Shown: positions 19,825-25,966 of the stretch, piece by piece
Numbering within the stretch: position 1 is the stretch's first letter
Layout: each line of letters begins with the position of its first letter
IMG/VR virus record: IMGVR_UViG_3300050132_000094
Coordinates: 1-37,144 of that record
Length of the DNA: 37,144 nucleotides
Reading direction: 5' to 3' (one strand)
Origin: a virus
Notes under the pieces: model-generated
Databases searched by the model: none
Seen by the model: only the letters and a program-made list of their open reading frames with translations
Told to the model about the DNA's origin: nothing
Position numbers and translations under genes: made by a program

Positions 19825-21375
19825 ATGCCCATTTATCAGGCCGGCGCTTTGAATACGGCGGCGTTAACCGCCCCCGATCTGTACATCCAGGTCGTTCAGC
19901 CAAAGACCCGCTACATCAACGGCGTGGCGACTGACATTCTCGGCATCGTCGGCGTCGCATCGTGGGGCGCAGTCAACAGCCCTATGTTGATCGGTTCGCC
20001 CGGTGACGCGGCGCTTAAGATCGGTGCGCAACAGGTCCGCAAGTACGACCTTGCCACCGCCGTCGCAGTATCGATCGGTCTAGGCGCATCGAACATCCGT
20101 GCCGTGCGCGTGACTGATGGCACCGATACCGCCGCAACATCTACGCTGAAGGACACGGCAGCCGCCATCGGTGCAACCCTGACCGCCTTCTACACCGGCA
20201 CGCTGGGCAACTCGCTTAGCGCGGTCTTATCTACGGGCACAGCTAACTCAAGCTGGAAGCTGGTCATTTCACTGCCAGGCGTATCGCCGGAAGTGTTCGA
20301 TAACATCACCGGCACCGGCCTTGCGCTCTGGTCTGCAATCGTCAGCGCCGTGAACAACGGCCAGTCAGGCATTCGCGGCGCATCGCAGCTGGTGGTCGCC
20401 ACCGTTGGCGCGTCCGTATTGGCGCCGGTTGCACTGACCCAGACCGTCGCATTCACTGCCGGTACTGATGGCACTACCACGCTAACGGATGCTGTTCTTG
20501 TCGGCGTTGATGGTTCCGGCGCTACTCGTAAGGGCATGTACTCGCTGCGTGGTACCGGCGCCCAGGTTGCGAACCTCGTTGACGTGACTGATTCGACGCA
20601 ATGGCCCGCAATGCTGACTTATGGTCTGTCGGAAGGGTGCTACGTGATTACCCAAGGCGCGGCCGGCGCCTCATACGCTACGGTGTCGGCAAGTCTGAAC
20701 GCTGCTGGCTGCGACAGTTACGCGCTCAAAGTCATGGTCGGCGACTGGGTCTACTGGTACGACCAAGTGAACGGTCAAAACCGCATGCTTTGCCCGTCCA
20801 CGTTCTCGGCAGCCAAAATCGCCGCACTGGCGCCCCAGCAGTCACCGCTTAACAAACCGCTAAGCACCGCAGTGACCACGCAACGAAATCTCGCTCAGCA
20901 GCCGTATAGCTTGGCCGAGATTGGCGCGATCAATACTGATCGATTGGACGTGATCACAAACCCATGTCCGGGCGGCAGCTACTTCGGGCATCGCTCAGGC
21001 CTGAACTGCGCAAGCAACCCAACGGTAAACGGTGACAACTACACGCGAATGACGAACTTCCTGTCGCTGACTCTAGCGGCATCGTTCGGCTACGTAGTGG
21101 GTCAGTTGCAAACGCTTGATCTGCGCCGATCCACCAAGTCAACCATTGCCAGCTTCCTCCAAACGCTGGTTGATCAAGGAATGATCGGCGACCCGAACGG
21201 CGGCCCCGCGTTCTCTGTCCAGATCGACGCCACCAACAACCCAGACTCCCGCGTTGCCCTCGGCTACATGCAGGCAGACGTGCAGGTTAAGTACCTCTCC
21301 GTAGTCCGCTACTTCCTGATTAATTTGGAAGCCGGGCAGTCAGTCACCGTTGTCGTATCTGCCGCCCCCCGATAA
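19825..21375 (+). CDS. Tail sheath protein
   Basis: 516 residues from ATG 19825 (GGAG upstream). N-terminal 'MPIYQAGALNTAALTAPDLY' followed by 'TDILGIVGVASWGAVNSPML' and 'IGLGASNIRAVRVTDGTDTA' is typical of sheath proteins. The C-terminal third ('NCASNPTVNGDNYTRMTNFL', RRSTKSTIASFLQTLVDQGMIG, 'VKYLSVVRYFLINLEAGQSV') matches the conserved core and terminal strand used for inter-subunit meshing. Together with the tube protein next door it shows a contractile tail. A role in contraction and DNA injection follows from the family. Confidence 0.88.
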   Translation: MPIYQAGALNTAALTAPDLYIQVVQPKTRYINGVATDILGIVGVASWGAVNSPMLIGSPGDAALKIGAQQVRKYDLATAVAVSIGLGASNIRAVRVTDGTDTAATSTLKDTAAAIGATLTAFYTGTLGNSLSAVLSTGTANSSWKLVISLPGVSPEVFDNITGTGLALWSAIVSAVNNGQSGIRGASQLVVATVGASVLAPVALTQTVAFTAGTDGTTTLTDAVLVGVDGSGATRKGMYSLRGTGAQVANLVDVTDSTQWPAMLTYGLSEGCYVITQGAAGASYATVSASLNAAGCDSYALKVMVGDWVYWYDQVNGQNRMLCPSTFSAAKIAALAPQQSPLNKPLSTAVTTQRNLAQQPYSLAEIGAINTDRLDVITNPCPGGSYFGHRSGLNCASNPTVNGDNYTRMTNFLSLTLAASFGYVVGQLQTLDLRRSTKSTIASFLQTLVDQGMIGDPNGGPAFSVQIDATNNPDSRVALGYMQADVQVKYLSVVRYFLINLEAGQSVTVVVSAAPR

Positions 21376-21394
21376 GGCGCTGAACCCGACACCC

Positions 21395-21418
21395 AGCCCG
21401 GCCTAGTGCCGGGCTTTT
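21395..21418 (+). terminator. Terminator between sheath and tube genes
   Basis: AGCCCGGC (21395-21402), loop CTAGT, GCCGGGCT (21408-21415), then TTT and further T. The tube gene's GGAG follows within 6 nt. Confidence 0.8.
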
Positions 21419-21433
21419 CATTTGGAGAGCGCC

Positions 21434-21862
21434 ATGCAAGGTGGATACAACACGGGTAAGGATGTCTCGATTGACATCAACGGTCCTTCCGGCCCAATCC
21501 GCATCCCGAAACTGATGGACTTCGACAGCAAGCCGAAAATCACCAGCACTGAAATCACGCCGCTCAACGGCCTGACGGACGAGCTGAACATTCCAAAGGG
21601 ATGGACCGGCACGTTTACCGTCGAGCGTACTGACGCAACGCTGGATAACTATTGGGCGCAGTGGGAAGCCGACTATTACGCAGGCGTTAATCAGCCCGCC
21701 TCAAGCATTACCGAAACCATCTCTGAGCCTGACGGTAGCACCAGTACCTTCCGATACACCCAGGTCAACTTAAAGCTAGACGACGCAGGCAAAAAGGAGG
21801 GCGACAAGACGATCAAGCAAACCATGTCGTTCACCGCTCGCCGCCGCCTGAAAGTCTCGTAA
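21434..21862 (+). CDS. Tail tube protein
   Basis: 142 residues from ATG 21434 (GGAGAG upstream). A short beta-rich protein with 'GPSGPIRIPKLMDFDSKPKI', 'WTGTFTVERTDATLDNYWAQ', 'STFRYTQVNLKLDDAGKKEG' and 'KQTMSFTARRRLKVS'. Length, position after the sheath and the strand pattern fit the inner tail tube of Mu/P2-like phages. Confidence 0.82.
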   Translation: MQGGYNTGKDVSIDINGPSGPIRIPKLMDFDSKPKITSTEITPLNGLTDELNIPKGWTGTFTVERTDATLDNYWAQWEADYYAGVNQPASSITETISEPDGSTSTFRYTQVNLKLDDAGKKEGDKTIKQTMSFTARRRLKVS

Positions 21863-21869
21863 CCCTTTT

Positions 21870-21920
21870 GCATGGCAGCCCGGCAGGGTGCGGGGAATTC
21901 GTCAGCCCCGCGCGCCATGC
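21870..21920 (+). repeat. Nested inverted repeats between tube and chaperone genes
   Basis: GCATGGC (21870-21876) pairs with GCCATGC (21914-21920), and inside it GCGGGG (21890-21895) pairs with CCCCGC (21906-21911). No clear T-run follows. It could lower readthrough from the abundant tube message or protect its 3' end. Confidence 0.5.
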
Positions 21921-21953
21921 TCTTTGACGACTCAATGACCAGAGGTATTACCC

Positions 21954-22349
21954 ATGTCCCGCGTAACCGTGAAAGAAAACGTAGAACAGATCGACGCACC
22001 CAAGAAGCCAAAGTTTGAAACCGTCACTGACAGCCTGGGTCGCACGATCCAGTTGCGCCAGCTCGACCCAATGCAGCAATCGCGCCTGGTGATGGGCGTA
22101 GGCGGCGACGTTTCGCAGAACAGCACCTGGATGAATGGTTTCGCGCTGCCCGCCGCTATGGTCGCGCACATTGATGATGACTTCTTTGGCTTCCCGTCGA
22201 GCATCAAGCAGGTCGAGGTGATGCTAGCCCAGCTTGGCAATGAGGGTATGGCCGCTATCAATGAACACCTGATGGCCAAGTACGAGACCGCAAAGGCTGA
22301 GCACGAAAAGGCTGCGCTCAGCGCAGAGCAGGCCGCAGCAAAAAACTAG
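21954..22349 (+). CDS. Tail assembly chaperone, short form
   Basis: 131 residues, start after 'CCAGAGGTATTACCC'. N-terminus 'VTVKENVEQIDAPKKPKFET'; the body 'GRTIQLRQLDPMQQSRLVMG' and 'WMNGFALPAAMVAHIDDDFF' has the pattern of tail assembly chaperones (lambda gpG, Mu gp41 position). A helical Lys/Glu/Ala tail ends at the slippery site AAAAAAC and a TAG. It lies between tube and tape measure genes, as in nearly all long-tailed phages. Confidence 0.78.
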   Translation: MSRVTVKENVEQIDAPKKPKFETVTDSLGRTIQLRQLDPMQQSRLVMGVGGDVSQNSTWMNGFALPAAMVAHIDDDFFGFPSSIKQVEVMLAQLGNEGMAAINEHLMAKYETAKAEHEKAALSAEQAAAKN

Positions 22350-22531
22350 GAACGAACCCCGATTTTCGACAGCGTTGTTGGGCGTTGAAAAACGGGGTTC
22401 CTTTCAGCGTGGTTTTTGATGAGTGCTACAGCTTGTACCCCCACGAACTCATGGCTATGTCGGTCGTTTTCTCAGAATTTGAGGGCGGCGAGTTCGATTG
22501 GGCTTCAATGACGTTCAAGGAGCAAAAGTGA
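21954..22531 (+). CDS. Tail assembly chaperone, -1 frameshift extended form
   Basis: The short-form frame to 22346 joined, by slipping back one base at AAAAAAC (22340-22346), to the -1 frame (CTA at 22346-22348) that stays open to TGA 22529-22531. The extension adds 61 codons with credible protein sequence (NPDFRQRCWALKNG..., 'FDECYSLYPHELMAMSVVFS', 'EFDWASMTFKEQK') and has no start codon of its own near the beginning. This equals the lambda gpG/gpGT logic, giving a small amount of longer chaperone that binds the tape measure. Coordinates span both frames; the join is at 22346. Confidence 0.8.
22340..22399 (+). promoter_or_regulatory. Programmed -1 frameshift signal (slippery heptamer plus stem-loop)
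   Basis: A AAA AAC at 22340-22346, with codons GCA-AAA-AAC in frame 0, is followed by TAG. Eight nucleotides on begins a stem: AACCCCG (22355-22361) pairs with CGGGGTT (22393-22399), extended by TTTTC (22363-22367) with GAAAA (22387-22391). Heptamer type, spacing and structure are those of known stimulated -1 sites. Confidence 0.8.
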
Positions 22532-23016
22532 TGGAGTTCAACAGTCTTGGCGGCCTAGCGCTGCATTTCTTGGCGCTTGAAGCTGCCGAACTGAAACACC
22601 TTCACGACGGCCTTGAGAAGTGCGCTGTACGCATCGAGAAGACAGCAAAGGAAGAGATCGGCCATTACCAGTCAGGCATTGGGCCCTTCGCCGCGTGGGC
22701 TGATCTGGCCGAATCTACCGAGTCAGAAAAGGCGCGCAAGGGCTACCCTGCTGATGCGCCGCTCCTGGCTACCGGAGAGATGCGTGACAGCATTTCCCAT
22801 GAGATGCACGGGCTTGAGGCGATTATCGGCTCGAAAGATCCGAAGATGGTCTATCACGAATTCGGCACGCCAAAAATGCCAGCACGGCCAGTGATGGGGC
22901 CGGCAGTATTCAGCAACAAAGAGTACATCAAAAAGACTATTGGTCATGCCGCCGTATCTGGACTGATCGGCGGGCAGGCCATTCACGCTTCGCTGGGGTA
23001 TGACGGGGAGATTTGA
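22531..23016 (+). CDS. HK97 gp10-like virion morphogenesis protein
   Basis: 161 residues from ATG 22531, sharing bases with the chaperone stop (TGATG). N-terminal helices (LALHFLALEAAELKHLHDGL, 'AVRIEKTAKEEIGHYQSGIG'), 'PLLATGEMRDSISHEMHG' and 'MVYHEFGTPKMPARPVMGPA' form the HK97-gp10-like pattern (typically a neck/tail-completion protein). Its place after the chaperones rather than before the sheath is unusual. The adjacent cassette at 23031-25937 separates it from the tape measure gene. Confidence 0.75.
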   Translation: MEFNSLGGLALHFLALEAAELKHLHDGLEKCAVRIEKTAKEEIGHYQSGIGPFAAWADLAESTESEKARKGYPADAPLLATGEMRDSISHEMHGLEAIIGSKDPKMVYHEFGTPKMPARPVMGPAVFSNKEYIKKTIGHAAVSGLIGGQAIHASLGYDGEI

Positions 23017-23030
23017 GGGGGAGAGCTCGA

Positions 23031-23480
23031 CTATTCGGTCGGATCTTCTCCATCTCTAGCCATGTGGTTTAGTCGCGCCTGATTAAGTATCTCTTGAACT
23101 TCCTTGAGCGCATTTCTTGACTGGTCTCTCAGCTCCTCAACCTCGGCAAAAGCTGCCTTAATGGCAGCATTTAGCGCCTCTCGCTCGCCATCGCTGACTG
23201 CATTCCTAGCAGCCACTGTTAGGGAGTGGATGCTAGCCATTTTGCTGGACTTGAGGGCGTTAATCATGCTGTCGCGATGGAAAAGCTCATTCATCTGATC
23301 CGAGGCGCTCTCAGCAGACATCGTCACCGACCGAGGGATATGGATGTAGCTCGCCTGCAGCCTCCCAATTATCTCTGCATGCAGTGACCTGGATCCGTCC
23401 CTGGCGCTCTGCTCAAGGCGATCGCGAAGCTCTTGCGGCATTCGAATTGGGTACGGAGAGATGACGTGTCGATCGTTCAT
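23031..23480 (-). CDS. Arc-family DNA-binding protein with long C-terminal helix
   Basis: 149 residues on the opposite strand to all tail genes. Residues of about 8-50 (SPYPIRMPQELRDRLEQSAR, 'GSRSLHAEIIGRLQAS') form an Arc-type ribbon-helix-helix domain: beta strand, two helices with the SRSLHAEI turn. About 100 further residues, mainly helical and charged, could mediate oligomerisation or effector binding. It is divergent from a second Arc-like gene across a region with several ACTCA/TGAGT half-sites. It probably represses the antirepressor genes, as Mnt and Arc do in P22. Its ribosome site is weak. Confidence 0.78.
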   Translation of the reverse strand: MNDRHVISPYPIRMPQELRDRLEQSARDGSRSLHAEIIGRLQASYIHIPRSVTMSAESASDQMNELFHRDSMINALKSSKMASIHSLTVAARNAVSDGEREALNAAIKAAFAEVEELRDQSRNALKEVQEILNQARLNHMARDGEDPTE

Positions 23481-23530
23481 AGCGGGCTCGTGCTTTGTAT
23501 TGTGGCCAGTATGCGAAACGAATCAAAAAG

Positions 23531-23578
23531 ACTCAATGAGTTAACTTGACTCATGTGGTGAATGAGTTACTATGACTC
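23531..23578. promoter_or_regulatory. Operators and promoter of the divergent Arc-like pair
   Basis: ACTCAATGAGT (23531-23541) is an inverted repeat; ACTCAT (23549-23554) and ATGAGT (23562-23567) form another, and a further GACTC lies at 23574. TTGACT (23546-23551) with TACTAT 16 bp on (23568-23573) makes a rightward promoter whose elements overlap these half-sites. This is what a site for ribbon-helix-helix dimers should look like. Confidence 0.6.
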
Positions 23579-23600
23579 CACACCCAGCAAGGAGCTGAAA

Positions 23601-23777
23601 ATGAAAGACGCACACAAGGTATCTCCATACAGCCTTCGCATAGCGGAGCAGCTGAAGGGGCGGGCAGAAGATGAGGCGTTTGCACATAGACGCAGCCTAA
23701 ACAAAGAGCTTGAGCTTTTAATTGAGGAGGGCTTCAAGTGGCGAGAAGCGCAGAGCAGCAAACAGGCGGCAGCCTAA
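23601..23777 (+). CDS. Small Arc/Mnt-like repressor
   Basis: 58 residues from ATG 23601 (AAGGAG 6 nt upstream). KVSPYSLRIAEQLKGRAEDE, 'AFAHRRSLNKELELLIEEGF' is a complete Arc/Mnt ribbon-helix-helix domain (strand VSPYSLRI, helices, turn RRSLNKEL), the size of Arc (53 residues). First gene of the rightward cassette and directly before the antirepressor genes, so it may limit their expression as Arc does with ant in P22. Confidence 0.82.
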   Translation: MKDAHKVSPYSLRIAEQLKGRAEDEAFAHRRSLNKELELLIEEGFKWREAQSSKQAAA

Positions 23778-23783
23778 AACGAA

Positions 23784-23811
23784 GAAACCCCGGCTTGCAG
23801 GCCAGGGTTTC
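23784..23811 (+). terminator. Attenuator-like hairpin before the antirepressor
   Basis: GAAACCC (23784-23790) pairs with GGGTTTC (23805-23811); inside, GGC and GCC can extend the stem. It lies between the small Arc-like gene and the Rha-type gene. It lacks a T-run beyond TTT, so any termination would be partial. Confidence 0.4.
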
Positions 23812-23842
23812 AGGTAACGAGATCAGTCTGGAGAAAGATCAC

Positions 23843-24760
23843 ATGACGAATAATACCACAGTAGTTGACATGCGCAAATTCGTAGAAGCTCGCGACGGCA
23901 AGGCATTTACCACAAGCCAGCAGGTTGCGCAGGCGTTCGGCAAGCAGCATCACCACGTCATGCAAAAGCTTGGCGCGCTTGACTGTTCCGATCAATTTTT
24001 AACCAGCAACTTTTCGCGGGTTAAATTTGAGCATCGCGGCAACGCCTACGAGGCCTACGAAATGACCAAAGACGGCTTCATGTTCCTGGTCATGGGCTTC
24101 ACGGGGAAAAGTGCCGCTGCAATCAAAGAAGGCTACATCGCAGCCTTTAACGAAATGGCCGCACGCCTGAATCTCGCCCCGGAAGTTCTCGTCAGCGACT
24201 TGGTCGGATCTGTAATCGGCAGCACGGGTGAAGTCGTTCTTAGTCGGGTGATCGAGCAGAAAGGTTATCGAATCCTCCCGGCCATGCAGCGCAGCTTTAC
24301 GACCACCATGAAAAGCCGGCTGCGTTCACGCTTTAACGTGCAAAAGACCTCGCTTATCCCAGCCGATCAGATGGAGGCGGCCTGCAACTTTATTGCAGCC
24401 TACGTCATTGAGGGTGATTACATAGCTCGCGAAGATTCGAAAGCAGCAACCCTCCCAGGCATTCATTTGCCGGTAGAGGTCCTTGCCAGTCGCCGCGAAG
24501 GGATGATCACAATCCGTAACGGCGAGCAGGCTTGGCTGGATGTGACGCTGCACGACTTGCGCGATATCCATGGCACTGAAACGCCGTGCGAAAAACTTCT
24601 CGGCGACCTAGATAATGCTGGCTTCAACATCGAAGCGGCTTGGTGGGAGTTGCGCACCTATCGCAACAAGCTGCAGGAGCTCAATTCGTTCGTAACCGGC
24701 ATGGGCCGCGTGATCGAAGATCCTCACCGCTACGCGATCAAGCCGAGGAGTGCGGCATGA
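23843..24760 (+). CDS. Rha-type antirepressor with unassigned C-terminal domain
   Basis: 305 residues from ATG 23843 (GGAGAAA upstream). Residues of about 10-100 are a good Rha domain: 'FTTSQQVAQAFGKQHHHVMQ', 'QFLTSNFSRVKFEHRGNAYE', 'YEMTKDGFMFLVMGFTGKSA', AAIKEGYIAAFNEMAARL. The C-terminal two thirds do not match KilAC in my reading and include a basic stretch (FTTTMKSRLRSRFNVQKT) and a helical end. It is the second Rha-family gene in the phage. Its place behind Arc/Mnt-like repressors suggests an Ant-like protein that frees phages from repression. Coupled by ATGA to the KilA-N gene. Confidence 0.8.
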   Translation: MTNNTTVVDMRKFVEARDGKAFTTSQQVAQAFGKQHHHVMQKLGALDCSDQFLTSNFSRVKFEHRGNAYEAYEMTKDGFMFLVMGFTGKSAAAIKEGYIAAFNEMAARLNLAPEVLVSDLVGSVIGSTGEVVLSRVIEQKGYRILPAMQRSFTTTMKSRLRSRFNVQKTSLIPADQMEAACNFIAAYVIEGDYIAREDSKAATLPGIHLPVEVLASRREGMITIRNGEQAWLDVTLHDLRDIHGTETPCEKLLGDLDNAGFNIEAAWWELRTYRNKLQELNSFVTGMGRVIEDPHRYAIKPRSAA

Positions 24761-25257
24761 AATCAACGATCATCCCGTTCGAGTACGAAGGTCAGCCGGT
24801 AAAGTTCGATGCCGATGGGTGGCTTGACGCTACCAGCATATCCAAGCGTTTTAGTAAGAGGCCGAATGACTGGCTTGAACTGCCAAGCACTGGCGAATAT
24901 CTGGATTCATTAGCCAAAAGGCTAAATACCGGATTATCCGGTAATTTAATCAGGAAAATTCGCGGGCGAAACGGCGGAACATGGCTTCACCCAAAACTAG
25001 CCGTGGCGTTTGCCCGCTGGCTTTCTGCTGATTTTTCTGTTTGGTGCGATCTTCAGATTGACTCGCTACTGCATGGAGATGTGAGCATCAGGCAGAGATT
25101 CGATGTGGCATGCAAGGCGCTCGAGGATGGTCAGGGTTTCGCAAGTGAAAAAGGAAAAGGGCTCGCTCATTGGCGATGGATCAAGCCAGAGCTCGAAAAT
25201 AGCGTCGAGTACTGGCGAGAGCAGATGCAGCTAACCCTGGCGCTCGACGCCGCGTAG
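24757..25257 (+). CDS. KilA-N domain protein
   Basis: 166 residues, GAGGAG 6 nt before the ATG. 'YEGQPVKFDADGWLDATSIS', KRFSKRPNDWLELPSTGEYL, 'RGRNGGTWLHPKLAVAFARW', LSADFSVWCDLQIDSLL is a full KilA-N domain (about 8-110), a DNA-binding fold in phage and virus antirepressor-type proteins. The C-terminal part is short and helical. Translation is coupled to the preceding Rha-type gene; a terminator follows. Probably acts with the Rha-type protein. Target unknown. Confidence 0.85.
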   Translation: MKSTIIPFEYEGQPVKFDADGWLDATSISKRFSKRPNDWLELPSTGEYLDSLAKRLNTGLSGNLIRKIRGRNGGTWLHPKLAVAFARWLSADFSVWCDLQIDSLLHGDVSIRQRFDVACKALEDGQGFASEKGKGLAHWRWIKPELENSVEYWREQMQLTLALDAA

Positions 25258-25271
25258 AAACCACAAAACAG

Positions 25272-25294
25272 ACCCCGCCTCGGCGGGGTTTTTT
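25272..25294 (+). terminator. Terminator of the antirepressor operon
   Basis: ACCCCGC (25272-25278), loop CTCG, GCGGGGT (25283-25289), then six T. It lies between converging genes and ends the rightward cassette transcript. Confidence 0.85.
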
Positions 25295-25676
25295 ATGGGG
25301 CGGAGCATAGCCCCTTGACTATCCAGTTGGCGGTTCTTGATTCGAGTATGTACTTCCCATTGCGCTTGGTTATGTCTGCTGTTCCGAGAACGTCGCACCC
25401 CCGCTCTGACTTGTTCGCGTCGGTATTGATGCTGTAGGAAATGTCTCCAGCCCTTGAAAAAGGATCTCCGGCAGCTTCGCCAGCATCAACGTGCTGGGTA
25501 GTTATGGAGATGACTGTTATTCCAAGGCTTCTTGCGCGATCCGCGAAGCTTCCTCCTTTTGCAGGAATAGAATTGGTTATTTCCTCTATTGCGGCGCGGT
25601 CCTTTGTCAGCGTGATTTCGCCCGCTTGAGAGGTTTCGACATAAAAATAAATCATAGCAGCTATGTATTTTTTCAT
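25293..25676 (-). CDS. Putative exported protein, moron-like
   Basis: 127 residues with an N-terminus of signal-peptide type (MKKYIAAMIYFYVETSQA), although the hydrophobic core is short and contains Glu. The rest is soluble: 'KDRAAIEEITNSIPAKGGSF', 'VISITTQHVDAGEAAGDPFS' and two Cys (in RGCDVLG and KGLCSAP) that could form a disulphide after export. Opposite in strand to the tail genes around it, AT-richer, and a typical place for lysogenic-conversion genes. No family recognised. Confidence 0.55.
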   Translation of the reverse strand: MKKYIAAMIYFYVETSQAGEITLTKDRAAIEEITNSIPAKGGSFADRARSLGITVISITTQHVDAGEAAGDPFSRAGDISYSINTDANKSERGCDVLGTADITKRNGKYILESRTANWIVKGLCSAP

Positions 25677-25679
25677 TAT

Positions 25680-25937
25680 TCAGCCAATTAAAACTTCGAA
25701 AACCAGATAAAGAAAAGCTCCGAGCACAAGAACTCCAAACAGCGTTAGCGCGCCCAAGACGACAAAAAGTATTACTGCGTTGAAAATTCCAAGTTTCTTG
25801 ATGATGGCCCGGTCATCTGCGGCATCTGCTTTTTTTTTGGGCCGAGGCACTTCCGTCTGGCGCGCCGTTTTCTTGGCTTGTGTAACACTCCGAATCTCGC
25901 CACCGATCCATCCATACGTTTGCCTCTTCCTTGCCAT
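25680..25937 (-). CDS. Small C-terminally anchored membrane protein
   Basis: 85 residues from ATG 25937 (GGAG 8 nt upstream). A basic N-terminus (MARKRQTYGWIGGEIRSVTQ, many Lys/Arg to about residue 45) is followed by one long hydrophobic segment at about 54-83 (NAVILFVVLGALTLFGVLVL...). It is 3 nt upstream of the putative exported protein and transcribed with it, divergent from the tape measure gene. A superinfection-exclusion or conversion role is possible for this two-gene unit; no homologue recognised. Confidence 0.6.
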   Translation of the reverse strand: MARKRQTYGWIGGEIRSVTQAKKTARQTEVPRPKKKADAADDRAIIKKLGIFNAVILFVVLGALTLFGVLVLGAFLYLVFEVLIG

Positions 25938-25966
25938 TACTGAACTCCAAATAGGACTTGCATAGC

